A stretch of 64,000 bases of DNA from Bugula neritina (GCA_964035545.1 OZ037769.1:15099133-15163132); one strand, 5' to 3'. Shown: positions 47,301-59,067, counted from the stretch's first letter. The notes: generated by a model not told the origin, from the letters alone. Translations and numbers: made by a program.

Positions 47301-48170
47301 TCTTCAATTTCAATAGATGAAAATGTTGATCAGTTGGAGTATTCAGTTTAGCTGAATTTTACTTGCTTCTGCGAAAACAATCTTTTGGAGTTGTCTGCCC
47401 TCTCTGTAGGTAATTTTTTGACCTATGGTCAACGCAATAATTATAACTTTTTAAAGATGCTTGTGAACCTAACAATATAGCATAACTATCAAACCACATT
47501 ATTCAATATCTGCATAAAATTTAGCCGATAAGCTGCCACCCAATGAGCTTGAAAAGATATTAGAATTCTAGCTCAGTGCTGCCATCAATGTAGATATTTA
47601 TAATGATATAAAGCCAAAACTCATTATTTATAATGATATAAAGCCAAAACTCATTATTGCATGAAATTATCTAACCATTCCTGACAAAGAATCGAGATAA
47701 TAACTCCAAAGTTGGTCAGTTGAAACCACAGCAATAATACTTTAATTGTTATAATTGTCAGGTTTAATTTTATACCAAGCCCCAATAAGTACATATAACT
47801 ATGACAACACAGCCTAAGCACCTCCAATGCAAGAAATTTAGTATTGTGGTGCTGCAAATCCTCCAGTTACAAATGAGTAGAGCTTTCATGATTATTGGTC
47901 TACCATAATGTTTATTTAGTTTCAAGGACTAGCATAAATGCTATTATATGCGGGAGGTATTTGAAAAGCTTCCAACTCCATCTTCAACTACGGGCTATTA
48001 TAATTATGCCGATAAACGAGATACTACACTCAGACTGCCCTGTTATAGTACTATGATTGGCTACTGCAAAATTTTTGCCGATAGACAACATTTAATTATG
48101 ATGTAAGGTATCTCGTATTGGTACATAAGTGTTATGTCTGAGGACGAGATACTGTGAAATTATGCCCTGT
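44324..48170. other. Gene-free stretch between duplication blocks
   Basis: No supported gene. Minus-strand frames at 45213-45434 and 47654-47857 and a plus-strand frame at 46838-47137 have no recognisable domain. A 30-bp direct tandem repeat (ATTTATAATGATATAAAGCC...) occurs twice at 47596-47655. The stretch ends where copy B begins. Confidence 0.55.
45543..45935. repeat. Dispersed repeat, second site of the 19-kb cluster
   Basis: Matches 19430-19870 in order and orientation: GATGCCCTTTG-like text (45670 region), then AAGTTATCACA, TGCAACTCGGTGAAATTTC and AAAATCGTGAAGGTAT. Quite diverged, non-coding. Confidence 0.75.
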
Positions 48171-48390
48171 AAATTAAATAAAAGGACTCAATCACCTTTG
48201 CAACATAATTCAATAATTGCATGGTCAAGCAGAATAAACTACAATTAACAGCAACAACAGTGTAATAGTTGCGTAGAAAAGTTGTACTGCAAAAAACTAA
48301 AAGAATGCAAAATCTATAAATGTGTGCTACCAAGTAAATGCTGAACAGACATCATGAAATAGTGTACGAAATACAAACTATTAAACTTAC

Positions 48391-48468
48391 CTGTTGATCT
48401 AATGCAGCCAAAACCTTAAGCTTAGAGTAGTGGAATGGTGCTGTTCGATGTTGATATGCTACAAGTAG
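48391..48468 (-). CDS. Exon of the unidentified minus-strand gene, copy B
   Basis: Counterpart of 25561-25638 with donor CAG|GTAAGT intact and one Phe-to-Tyr change (VAYQHR). The terminal exon found at 24525-24563 is not present to the left of the copy-B boundary, so this copy would end differently or be a gene fragment. Confidence 0.4.
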
Positions 48469-49232
48469 CTAAGATGACTCAAATTCTTGCCTTTAGGAGT
48501 AAGAGGCCTCAACTCAGTTTCAACAAAACTTCCAATAATCTCAACGGATGCGCTCAATTAGGAGCCACAACAAAGCACACCCATGTCATTTTAGTAAACT
48601 CTAAAAAATGAACGGAAATAAAACTGTTAGAGAGTAAACAGAGAAACATATAGTGATGGGGGAAAAACCTGTCAGCAAAGGTTATATACACTCATAGTCA
48701 TAACACGAAGAAAAAGATAATGAATAACAAGCTATTCAAGATGACACAAGAAACCAAACAAATTTCTTTGACTAAAAAATATAATTAAATACTATATTAC
48801 TTGGCAAAAAATATTTGTTTTGAACAACGTATTATTGGGAAGAATTGCCAGTGTCTTAAATTTTGAGATTAAAGTTTCTGCCTTATAGCGGAAATAGAGA
48901 GGCAATCAATAGTGTACAAAACATGTTTTCAGTCATTGGCTGTTGACTAAATTGACAAAGGTAAAGAAAGCCTCCATATCATTATTTATTTTGTTCTCAA
49001 GTGTGTGGTTACAGTTTCATGAGTCAGAAATATAATTATTTGAGATATGAAATCAAATGCATGCAGTCAAAAGAGTGTCATACAATTTAAAATGTAGTAA
49101 TAGAGCTTTGACAATAATTTCTTCTGCTAAGTAAAACAGGTACCATTATGTGCTACTTATCTTTTAGAGATGAACATCAAGGATGTTGAAAACAAAATAG
49201 TTGTAAATTACAGCAAATACCTTTCTACTTAC

Positions 49233-49333
49233 CTAACCAGAGAAAATAAGTTTTCAACCTTGCATGCACTCAGCTGGTTTTCAATGTTTGGATCAGTGAC
49301 ATCTTTATAACTGATAGCAGCATTATGTGATAG
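49233..49333 (-). CDS. Exon of the unidentified minus-strand gene, copy B
   Basis: Counterpart of 26398-26498. The 33 codons and the donor TTAG|GTAAGT are unchanged as far as I can read. Confidence 0.45.
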
Positions 49334-49900
49334 CTTTAGGAATTGTTACCTTAAATCTAAATTATATAAAACAAGAAGTGCAAAAATATGGCATTAGTAC
49401 TCATTGCACAATACACACTTGCTAGAGTAGCTAATCTAGCATCACATTAATTTAAGAAAGACAAAATTTTTTTTACTGTTCACAAATGATGAATATTAAA
49501 ATTTGAATAATTAGACAAATTAACAATGATATTGATGTTACTTCAAACATTACTAATGGTAAACACCAAAATACTAATAGGAATAGTCATGTTAACATCA
49601 ATTAGAAAAGTAAAGATAATTTGAAAATGAGACAGTTTATAGGTCTAACTCTTATAGTTGACAAGCAATTACAGGGCAGTCATATTGATGTAGGCTACCC
49701 TCAAAATGTAGCACTTTAAAAATATTAAAAAGACAGCACATATAAGAACATAATCTTAAAAATAGGCATATGTGACACCTATATTTTGATTAACAAAGAA
49801 ATCTTCTTTACTTTATTAATCTAGCTCATATAATGGTATTCTGTCTTAGTATGTTATTTTAATACTTGAAATCTAATCAGCTACAGAAAAGTACTTCAAT

Positions 49901-50161
49901 TCAAAGGCCTTCATAATTATTCTTTAGTTTGCTATTTAAATAGACAGTAAGGTTGATGAATAAAATAAAAGTTAGTAAAGTAAAAACTAAATAAATTGAG
50001 AATAATATCTCCACTCTAAGGTTATAATCCTTATAAATTAACATTTTAATACTCCTGTTATCCTTAGGTATAGTTGTTAGCAATTTAACTATGAGCTCAA
50101 AGCCAAATGTCAGTATCAGCATCCCCATTACATTGACTAAGACTGACTTTATAACCCTCAA
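49901..50161 (-). CDS. Small hydrophobic ORF, possible exon (copy B), weak
   Basis: Counterpart of 27065-27325 with about four amino-acid changes (Met to Leu, Phe-Ile to Leu-Phe, Asp to Val) and almost no synonymous ones. It stays open, but this does not look like purifying selection. Confidence 0.2.
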   Translation of the reverse strand: MRVIKSVLVNVMGMLILTFGFELIVKLLTTIPKDNRSIKMLIYKDYNLRVEILFSIYLVFTLLTFILFINLTVYLNSKLKNNYEGL

Positions 50162-51823
50162 GCTGTGGCACTCAATTTCTATAAGTAGTAACTAATAACA
50201 AATATAAAATTATTTATTCGCTACTGAGGGTGATAATAATAATAATTAAAAATAATAATATGATCCATTAAAATAGAAATAATAAAGCCAACGACGTTAA
50301 TGGTATGTCTAACTAAACATGGCATGTCTTGTCTGGCAGTGGGTATGTGGAGGGCCAGGCAACCTACGGCCGTCAACCCGTTAATGGCACAACTAAAAGA
50401 AGATACTCAAGAGAAGACAACAAAGTTGTCATGAAATGCTGCTTCAAAAGTACACCCAAATTGAGAGGTTATAGAAAAACAATGTATGAGCTCTGTAGAC
50501 CCGGATCAAAGAATTATTTAAAAAGAATGTGCAAACGCTGGAAAACAGAGGAGAGTTTAACATCAGCGAATAGAGACTAGCGGATTAAGCAAGAACTATG
50601 AAGAAACACAAGCATTTTATAGAAGAAGAACTCCATAAGATTGGAGAAGGAACCTTGCAAGAACTAGGCACATCAATTGGTGAAGAAGATAATGAAGAGC
50701 TAAATTTGCAAATAGAGGATGTTATAGTACAACATGAGATAGCATATAAATCAGCCATGAGAATTTTAAGAGTACCTAGTTCAGAGGTAGAAAAAGTGTT
50801 AGTAGAAAAATTATAAATGAGCATAACAAACTATCTAATGATCGACCAACACTAAGAGCCCTTAGGCACATTGAGAGGGTCAAATTACTACAGGCAGTAA
50901 AACAGATTAATGATGTGCTAAACTGTGTTAAGATTATTAATACCATTGAGCTTAATAACACCACCATGGCTTGTGCGAAAAATAGTAACAGAACAAGTGT
51001 GTAACAAAAAGGAAAAAGAAAAACTGACAATGTACAAGTATGGAAAATACGACTGCAGAAGAAATAAAAAGAAATTAGATCAGACTTAAGTAAAATAGCA
51101 GAGTGAAAAAGTAGAGCTTACAATGATTCATTGAGAAGAATGGTTGAAGAAAAATATAGGATAAAGAACAAAGAGTGTGGTGTAGTGATTGAAAAACTGA
51201 AGCAAAACCTGAGAGCTGTAAGCCAGAAGATAAACAGATATACAGAATGAGTTGATCAATATAATCAGAACACAATGTTTACAATGATAAGCGCTTTTAT
51301 CAAGAATTACGAGGAAATGAATACGTACATCTAAAGAGGCACCTGACAAGGAAATCAAAAGCATTCTGATAAAATATATGGGGTCAGCCAATTAAAAATA
51401 ATACCAATGCAGAATGACTAAATAAAGTTAGCAACAAATTGGAGCATATGTAAAGACAAGGAAATTAGATCTTAGAAACGATGCAAACAACTGGAATAGC
51501 AATTAATGTCATAAGGTTGATAAGAAAAAGCATGAAACCTGGAAAACACAACTGAAATACCTGGAAGAAAAGATAGGAGAAATAAAGATCAAACTAAGAA
51601 TTTTCCAAGGAGACTCTTTATCTCTATCCCTTTTTTCCAACTACCGATTCGCATGACAGAAGCGGCTCAATGATGCAAATTTCGACGAGACAGAAAACAA
51701 ACCATCTCCTATATGTGGATGACCTGAAGGTAAATAGGAACTGGAAGCTTTGGTAAACACTGCCGGGATCTTCACAAGGAATATAGAAATGAAATTTGGA
51801 TTAAAAAATGTGCCACACTGGTT

Positions 51824-52090
51824 ATGAGAAAGGGAAAGAAAATTAAGGACACAGGAATCAGTTTGCCTGATGAACAGGTAATCAAAGATCTGGGTGAGAA
51901 GCCGTATAAATATCTAGGAGTTCTTGAGATTGATGGAATACAAATATATGAAATGAAAAATAAGATCAAGGAGTACTACAAACAAATAAGAAAAGTTCTG
52001 GATTCAAAACTGAATGGTGAGAACACAATCAAAGCAATAAACACATGGGCAGTAACAGCAGTGCATTACACAGCTAGAATACTTGACTGA
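51824..52090 (+). pseudogene. R2-like LINE reverse transcriptase fragment (copy B)
   Basis: Counterpart of 28911-29267, shorter at the 5' side because of the 13-bp difference. It contains EKPYKYLGVLEIDG and the KAINTWAV block. Non-functional. Confidence 0.75.
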
Positions 52091-52408
52091 ACTGTTTCAT
52101 GAGCTAAAAAATATAGACTGAAAGACAAGGAAGCTAATGACAACAAACCGTGCACCCTATCCGAGAGCAGATGTAGGCAGGCTGTATTTTAGCAGAAGGG
52201 AAGGCGGTAGAAGAATGTTGTCAACTGAAAAATGCATAAAGATTGAAAACTGCAGCATGTCAGACTACATAAATATAACATAGACTGATAGAAACACCAC
52301 ACTGAATACCTTCCTAAAAGACAGAACAGCGGTAGAACTAAATAATGATAAAGTGATAGAAAGAACTGATGAGTGTAAAGAAAAGCTTCACGTGGTCAAT
52401 ACATCAAA

Positions 52409-52690
52409 ATGGTGGAAGACATGAAAGCATTTTCCTGGAACTGGTTGAAGTATGGTTGGCTGAAAAAGGAAACAGAAGGACTGCTGACAGCTGCGCAAAA
52501 TCAACTATTCACTACTAGAAATTATAAAGTGGCTATGATGAGAGAACAGGGTAGCAAGAAGTGTGGAATGTGTAACGCAAGAGACAAAACTTCGATGCAC
52601 GTATTGAGTGAGTTTGAGAAGGTAGCAGAAGGAGAATATAAGGAAAAACACAACCTTTTGGCATTGATAATTTCAATAGTAGTTGTGTGA
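52409..52690 (+). pseudogene. R2-like LINE zinc-knuckle region fragment (copy B)
   Basis: Counterpart of 29586-29867 with one Lys-to-Glu change. The C-x2-C-x8-H-x4-F motif shows the same missing ligand. The endonuclease core follows at about 52815-52883. Confidence 0.75.
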
Positions 52691-53804
52691 ACTTCGTGGG
52701 TTTCAGAAAAGTAAGAATTGGTTCGGCCATCAAGCAGAATAAGTACTGGAAAATGATAATGTGAAAACCTTGTAAGATTTTAACATACACACTGACGTAG
52801 TCATCAAAGTTAGGAGACCCGATATATTAGTAGTTGACAAGCATAATGCTAAAACAACGATAATTGATATCACAGTCCCTGTTAACTACAGAGTAAAAGA
52901 AAAAAATTCGAAAAGTTAGGAAAATATCAGAATTTAGCACTAGAATAAACCCGCCTTTGGAAAACATCAAAAAAGTCATCCCGTTGTAACTGGAGCCTTT
53001 GGAGCTTTATACAAGATTGTAGACTGGCTGACACTACTTGGAGTAGCTGAAAACAAATGCTCATCAATTCAGCAGACACCCTTACTAGGATCAGGATAAG
53101 CTCACATCCTAAGGAAAGTTCTAGCCATTTCAGCCTAGTATAACTAGGCCAATGGTAAAAGGTTACACCAGCTAAAAAACTACGGTCAATCAACAATAAT
53201 AATAATAATAGTGCAGTTGGTTCTATTATTAGATTAGCATATCGATTATGACTTTTCGATTGCCACCCTGATACTATGAGTAAAATGTACAAGCATACGT
53301 GAAAGTATAGATATGATCATAAGTATAAAAATAGGTATAAGTATAAATATAAATATAGGTACAAGTATAAAACGAATGATTATATTATTAATAATATTAG
53401 TCAGTGATACCTATAACCGTAATGGTTTTTAGACTTACAGTTATCATTAACATTAGCTGAGTAATATGATTAGTTAAAATAATGGTATTCATTATTATAT
53501 CATAGTTATAAGTTATAACTCTAGTCTCTAAAGAGCAACAGCAAGTGTAATTGGGATATTCATATTAAATTTCATATTCACATAGTGAAATGTTTATGTT
53601 ATGAACTAATTTATTCCTTCAACATTTAACTATAAATATGATTAACACTAACTTTGACCAGCAGTATTACTAAAAGAAGCGCATTACAAATATAAGATAA
53701 TAAAATTCTAGTAGTAGGACTAATAGTATTACTAGGTCCAGTATTATTCTTGTTATCTTATTCATCATTCATGAGTTATCAAATTTAAAATTACTACTTA
53801 TTAG

Positions 53805-54156
53805 TGTAGTAATTTGTGCAATTACTGAGCGTGAGTTATTTACTTGCGTATAGTTAGCTGGTTATTCTGTTATCAATTACTAGGGTAGCTGTCGAGTAAT
53901 TATATTTATTATCCACAATAAAGCATAAACCAAACATCACATCAAATTATCCTATACAAGAGTCAACTACTAACACATGTTACTACTACAAGCCTCCGCT
54001 TACAACAACGTGATATAATCTTAATAACCCGGGAAGTGTCACGTGACTCGGAAGCATATCTTCCGGAGCTGCTAATTGGTTGCTACATAAGAGTCTAAGT
54101 ATTCCAAGAATAGGGAGAGGGCGATTCCTGTATTTGTACTTGCACTACTCACCACA
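53805..54156 (-). repeat. 3' LTR of element 2
   Basis: 352 bp with TG...CA ends and GTCACGTGAC at 54038-54047. The adjacent purine tract is at 54157-54167. Confidence 0.95.
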
Positions 54157-54446
54157 CCGTCCCCCCCAGCAGAAAGCCCTACTTTCTGATAACACAATAA
54201 AAAACATAATGAAAAACCATACAATAATCCAAAAAGGAAAATATACATAAGTACACCCACAAAGAGTAAGAAAAGAAATAGTTAAACACGACAACGTTTA
54301 CATTAGAAGACAACAGGGTGATCGATCACACACATCTAGTCAGCTATTAAGAGAGAGGGTGCTTACCAGCACGCGGGCCAATGTCGGAGCGCTCGTCACA
54401 TCCTAAACGAGCTATAGCTCAACGAAGGTGCCTACCCCAGGCATTC

Positions 54447-55494
54447 TCATTGGTTGGACTCTGCTTCTTGTAGCGACCGTGCTCTGTGTCGAGCCTGTCG
54501 GGCCCGTAGCCGCCTCTTCAGTCGTCCCACTGAGTCCTTCAACTGGTATAGACCTGTCGTCGTATCCAGCAAGTCAGGGGCAAGTTGTGTGAACTCGGCT
54601 TGCAGTCTTAGAAGCCGCTCTTCTACGTTAGCCAGCTGGCTAGGTCTTGGTGGGGTTATAGGGGTCTCCGTTATACGGGATATGGTTGTTTTTTCTACTT
54701 CTGGGGTGTTGCTAGGGTTGACGGGAGTAGGAGGTGGGCCCTGAACCATAGGGGACTTATGGCGGGCAGATAGTAACAGTACGTGAAACCCTGACGTTAG
54801 TGCGGCCAGGGTAATAGCCTTCCTGATGACTGGCTTGATGGCATCCAGGTATAGGGGGAAACTGTCTTCATCAACAGTGTGGTTCTCTCCGGCGAAGCAG
54901 CTTAGCTTATGTACTGTCACGGGATACGGGTAGACGTCGTGGAACCCGCAGGGACAGAAGTGGAGTAGGAAATGGGCATCCACATGTAAACGCAAGGAGC
55001 GGTGTGACGGGCACTCCTCAAAGCAGACCTGGCAGGTTCGGTGTGGTCCACTGGGTCCCCAGGCTTCTTCAATTTTCCTCTCTGTCGTGGGTGACACCCA
55101 ACGGTGTCGTCGGCGGAGTACTACTGGTATGCCATTCTCCATTACAGGCTCTTCTTCCATAGACAGAGAGGTTGGCTGGTCCCGTGACCGGGAGGTGGTC
55201 ACTCGAGTGTGATCTGAAAGAGTAGCAGTGTTAAAGATTATACACTGAGACACCGTCGGCGTGTACAGCCTGACCGGTACTCTGTTCAGTTACACTCGTG
55301 AGATTCAGGCTAATGAATAGTTGATGGAGAACACACTCGCTATGACAGATTATTTAAAATCAAAGTCGACGTGTATTCCCACCACTGTTTATCATTATCG
55401 AATCTCCAGCTAGCTAGTGTAGCTGACTGATGCAGTCTAGTTATCGTACCAAAAACATAATTAACTCACCCTTCGATCCAGAATAGTAAGACAT
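54447..55494 (-). CDS. Element 2 ORF3: spliced zinc-finger/coiled-coil accessory protein
   Basis: Exon 1 55494-55470, exon 2 55213-54447. Donor, acceptor, phase and all eight zinc ligands are conserved with element 1. Amino-acid differences are few (for example Gln to Arg just before the first finger, Leu to Ile in the linker). Preservation of an intron-containing reading frame in two separate insertions argues that the spliced form is real. Confidence 0.7.
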
Positions 55495-55517
55495 TTTGGA
55501 ATGAAAGTGGTATCTGA

Positions 55518-57878
55518 TTACTGTTTACTGGCACGTCTACTCTCGACTGCATCAACATAGGAAAAGACCGGACAGCGTGGTTGTGAAACGTGACTAGGGC
55601 TTTTCACTTCCAGCGGATGAATCTCGCGTGAGATTCCGCCGAGGCAAAAGTTGAGATTCTCGTGGTGATCACAACTCCCACGGCTCTTTGCCTGTTTTCC
55701 CATGCGAGGCCTCTCTAGACTTTTGTTACTGCCGCTTATACCGCGGTCACGTACACAGTCTCTGAGACACGCTGGAAGTTGCCTAGTGTGTGGTGCTGGT
55801 CCTATGTTGGCATCTCCTTGCGGAGCCCCTCCCACGGGGGGTTTTTGCACTTCCGGACCTGTTTCTGGTTCCGGAAGTGGTGATGATGGCAGGCTTGACG
55901 TTGGGGGCAGTGGGCGCACTTTCAAGGACGGAAGTGGCCTTTCTCGCCTCGCCAAGTCTTCCTGACGTGTCATGGAGGTGTTTCCGGCCAGGTTGACAGT
56001 CTCCGCCTGCTGAGACCTTCTCGCACAATGCGTCTGCCGCCCCGCTTCACCAGGGAGACGGCTATGCTTGTTGGTCTGGCAGACTTTGCACCGTCTCACT
56101 CTGCGTCGGATATCCCGTTCCATGTTAGGCCAGTACCACCGGAGTTGTAACTTGGTGACCACCCCTTGGACTCCTCCGTGAGTCTCCTCGTGAGTGTCTT
56201 GTATCAACTTCCGGCGGATGGCAACTGGGCAGACAACCCTCTTCCTGGTGGGCTGTCTGCTGTTGGTGGCCAAGGTCATGGTTAGCAGACCATCTGGCCC
56301 GACCCGCAGAGAGCTCCAACGTTGACAGTACAGCCGTAACTCGGCGCATCCCTGTCGCCGTTGTGTACTACTGGGTCGTCGCCCCTCCTGTTTCGCTCGG
56401 TACACGTCGGCTACCACCCCAGGAAGGCATTCCTGGAGCTTCGGCAGCTCCCTAACGTTACCAGCCCATACAGGTTTGGCGCGGAGGCTCTGGGCAGCCT
56501 CCGGGGGCGTGTCAGCCCTCTGTTGAAGTGGCTGAGCAGGGGCGGTCCTCGCCGCCCGTGGTACCTCACGGCAGCCTGCTCTATTTAGGCGGGCTCCGTG
56601 GTTTGTGTGGCTGAACGCCTCACTGTACCCATGTGGCAACCTAGCCATAGCCTGGCGCTTCCCGTTGCCTGTGCAGCCACGCGTCCCTGAAGGAGGGGAG
56701 GCGTGGGTTGGGACGGTCTTCCGCCCTCGAGACGGGCTCTGCTGAGGACCTTCCGTCGTAGCTCCCGACGACGGCCCAATGGCTTCCTCCTGGACAGGAT
56801 GGAAGCGACCCAGCATGGATCTGGGTGGTAGGTCTACTGTCTCTGAGGAGGGGTTGACACACTGCACTGAGATCTCTCCTTGCCCCGTGAGCCGGCTAAA
56901 ACTACGGGCAAGTTGGACTCTCGAGTGCGTACTTTCGACAACTCCCAACTTAGAGGTTTGGCCACCGTCTACCTTGCAGCGGACGGTAGCCCGGGAGTGG
57001 CCTGGCATAGTACAGCTCCGTACTACCTGCACTGCTCCCGCTAGAGGACGACCAAACTTATCGACACAAGCGAGCTCCTCGTCGCCCATGATTATCGCAG
57101 ATTTACTGAAATCGATGCGACAACCGTGTCGTTGTAAGAATGGCATCCCGAGGATAGCATCCTCGTTGAGCTGCCCGACGATAAACGTCTCTTGGATGGC
57201 CTGGTTACGGACGTAACCAGTTAGCTCAATAATGCCGTAGAAGGGAATGCACGACCCGTCTGCCAAGGTGCCATGATCCCCCTCGTACGGTGCCAACCTG
57301 TCCTTGACCTTAGCGCTGAGGGTGTCAAAGAACTGACGGCTAAGGAGGTTGGTGGTGCAGCCGGAGTCCAGAAGGAAGTTGGCAGGCTTGCCGGCTAACT
57401 TCCCTGGCAGGAAGTAGCTACTTCCGTGCGGCTGCAATTGAGTGTGCCGTGGTTGCACCTCCCTCGCTGTGGGTCGAGGGGTCCACGGTTGGCGGCGACT
57501 ATTGACCAGCTGCCGAGGTTGGGGCGGTACGCCTTGCGGCGCCTGTACCGTTTCCCTCGCAGGCTCTGTGGTCAACCGTCTGCCGGTTCCGTGTTGGTGC
57601 CGGAGTGGCGTAGAGGACCCAGGTGGCGAGTGGCTGAAGCCTACTTGCCGCGGGGGTCGCCACTTCACAGCGTCTCCGCGCGGCGCCCAGCGGGGCGACA
57701 GACGCGCGGGCCTCCCTGGGTGATTTACAGACGGCCCGCAGGAGGTGGGAACATCTGCGGGCCGGGGTAGTTTAACCCTGGTGGGAGTTGAGGGCAGTTT
57801 CTCTGGAAATGTCCTGGCCTTCCGCATTCCCAGCAGAAGTGGTGCCCCATGCCTGGTGATTGTACCTGCGGCCCGCAA
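55518..57878 (-). CDS. Element 2 ORF2: retropepsin plus integrase H2C2 zinc domain, no RT
   Basis: Also exactly 786 codons and uninterrupted, with the same missing RT, RNase H and integrase core and the same linker boundaries. The deletion was therefore present in the common source and was not lost separately. DSG, ILGMPF and the H-x3-H-x29-C-x2-C zinc ligands are all kept. Confidence 0.85.
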   Translation of the reverse strand: MRAAGTITRHGAPLLLGMRKARTFPEKLPSTPTRVKLPRPADVPTSCGPSVNHPGRPARLSPRWAPRGDAVKWRPPRQVGFSHSPPGSSTPLRHQHGTGRRLTTEPARETVQAPQGVPPQPRQLVNSRRQPWTPRPTAREVQPRHTQLQPHGSSYFLPGKLAGKPANFLLDSGCTTNLLSRQFFDTLSAKVKDRLAPYEGDHGTLADGSCIPFYGIIELTGYVRNQAIQETFIVGQLNEDAILGMPFLQRHGCRIDFSKSAIIMGDEELACVDKFGRPLAGAVQVVRSCTMPGHSRATVRCKVDGGQTSKLGVVESTHSRVQLARSFSRLTGQGEISVQCVNPSSETVDLPPRSMLGRFHPVQEEAIGPSSGATTEGPQQSPSRGRKTVPTHASPPSGTRGCTGNGKRQAMARLPHGYSEAFSHTNHGARLNRAGCREVPRAARTAPAQPLQQRADTPPEAAQSLRAKPVWAGNVRELPKLQECLPGVVADVYRAKQEGRRPSSTQRRQGCAELRLYCQRWSSLRVGPDGLLTMTLATNSRQPTRKRVVCPVAIRRKLIQDTHEETHGGVQGVVTKLQLRWYWPNMERDIRRRVRRCKVCQTNKHSRLPGEAGRQTHCARRSQQAETVNLAGNTSMTRQEDLARRERPLPSLKVRPLPPTSSLPSSPLPEPETGPEVQKPPVGGAPQGDANIGPAPHTRQLPACLRDCVRDRGISGSNKSLERPRMGKQAKSRGSCDHHENLNFCLGGISREIHPLEVKSPSHVSQPRCPVFSYVDAVESRRASKQ

Positions 57879-58675
57879 GGCTCACGGGCAGTATCTACCT
57901 GGCTTGGGGAGGCTAATGTGGTGACCAGTTTATCTAGCATGTCAGTCATCTGTGAGATTTTTGACTCTAGTGACATCTGGTTCACACTAGCCACCGCGGA
58001 GGGTTCCGCATTTAATTCGGTGTGAGCAGTAGAGTGCTCCGTGGCCACCTGGCGGGAGGCCACGCGGTTGCGGTGCATATGAGTCGCCAAGAGATAGGCT
58101 TCTCCCACCGCAAGTGCATCTTCGACTGTGGTGACTCCCCTCGCTTGGAGTTGATGGTGGAGTCCCAAGTCGTTGATGGACTGCACGAAGGCATCATAGG
58201 TATACCTCTCACGGTGTACCGGAGGCAGATCGCGGAATGCAATCTGCGCTAGTGGGTACACCGTGGCAGCGTGCTCTTCTAGTGACGTGTGAGGATCACG
58301 CCGCATCCTCTGTAGACGGGCCCGCGCATCTATGGGAGAGATGCCAAAACGGGCCCGCAGGGAAGCAAAGATTCCGTCTATGTCAGGTCCAGCTCCGTAC
58401 GGCTTAGCTTTGCCCGTCAGCGCCATCCTGAGCTTTAGCAACGCCACCCTTGGCGGCCATTCTGCAATCTCCATCACATCCTGGAATTCTTGGATGAACT
58501 GCTCCACTGCTTCTTCGCCAGTGAAGTTGGGCGCCTTCAGCCGATATCTATTTTCACCATGCTCTCTAAGAATTCTCACTTCTTCATCTAACACCACTGG
58601 TTCCACAGGTATATCAACATTATCTCTCTCACCTTCATTCAGTGGAATGGGTAGCTCCGTGCCGTCTTCTGCCAT
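57725..58675 (-). CDS. Element 2 gag-like protein
   Basis: 316 codons from ATG 58675. The zinc knuckle is unchanged. A few substitutions against element 1 include Cys to Trp in the helical part (AEWPPR) and Ala to Glu near MSLESK. It overlaps ORF2 as in element 1. Confidence 0.88.
   Translation of the reverse strand: MAEDGTELPIPLNEGERDNVDIPVEPVVLDEEVRILREHGENRYRLKAPNFTGEEAVEQFIQEFQDVMEIAEWPPRVALLKLRMALTGKAKPYGAGPDIDGIFASLRARFGISPIDARARLQRMRRDPHTSLEEHAATVYPLAQIAFRDLPPVHRERYTYDAFVQSINDLGLHHQLQARGVTTVEDALAVGEAYLLATHMHRNRVASRQVATEHSTAHTELNAEPSAVASVNQMSLESKISQMTDMLDKLVTTLASPSQVDTAREPCGPQVQSPGMGHHFCWECGRPGHFQRNCPQLPPGLNYPGPQMFPPPAGRL
57770..57776 (-). promoter_or_regulatory. Candidate -1 frameshift site GTTAAAC, element 2
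   Basis: Same heptamer and same phase as in element 1, within the gag/ORF2 overlap. Confidence 0.45.
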
Positions 58676-58692
58676 GACTGCTATACGCAAGA

Positions 58693-58709
58693 TCCCACCG
58701 CTGCCACCA
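58693..58709 (-). promoter_or_regulatory. Primer binding site (tRNA-Leu), element 2
   Basis: The plus strand reads TCCCACCGCTGCCACCA, one base from the LTR at 58711. It is identical to the site in element 1. Confidence 0.8.
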
Positions 58710-58710
58710 C

Positions 58711-59062
58711 TGTAGTAATTTGTGCAATTACTGAGCGTGAGTTATTTACTTGCGTATAGTTAGCTGGTTATTCTGTTATCAATTACTAGGGTAGCTGTCG
58801 AGTAATTATATTTATTATCCACAATAAAGCATAAACCAAACATCACATCAAATTATCCTATACAAGAGTCAACTACTAACACATGTTACTACTACAAGCC
58901 TCCGCTTACAACAACGTGATATAATCTTAATAACCCGGGAAGTGTCACGTGACTCGGAAGCATATCTTCCGGAGCTGCTAATTGGTTGCTACATAAGAGT
59001 CTAAGTATTCCAAGAATAGGGAGAGGGCGATTCCTGTATTTGTACTTGCACTACTCACCACA
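58711..59062 (-). repeat. 5' LTR of element 2
   Basis: 352 bp, apparently identical to 53805-54156. GTCACGTGAC lies at 58944-58953. Confidence 0.95.
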
Positions 59063-59067
59063 ATTAG

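Larger units (their letters stand above)
50347..53210 (+). mobile_element. Decayed RLE-type (R2-like) non-LTR retrotransposon, copy B
   Basis: Same element as 27511-30386 with the same stops, the same Cys-to-Phe zinc lesion and the same (AAT)n tail (to 53210). It lacks 13 bases near 51739 relative to copy A. This is a product of the block duplication, not a second insertion. Confidence 0.85.
53805..59062 (-). mobile_element. LTR retrotransposon 2 (same family as element 1), 5.26 kb
   Basis: Coding strand minus. LTRs 53805-54156 and 58711-59062 look identical to each other. The target duplication is ATTAG (53800-53804, 59063-59067), with the single empty site at 30977-30981 in copy A. Its LTRs differ from element 1 at shared positions (TTGTG for TTGTT, CTAGGG for CTAAGG, ATCTTA for ATGTTA, GAATAG for GAGTAG, ACCACA for ACTACA), so it is a separate insertion from a related source copy and not a duplicate of element 1. 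Confidence 0.94.

Noticed and set aside
47596-47655. 30-bp direct tandem repeat, two copies
   Set aside because: Real but ordinary replication slippage; not worth a separate finding.
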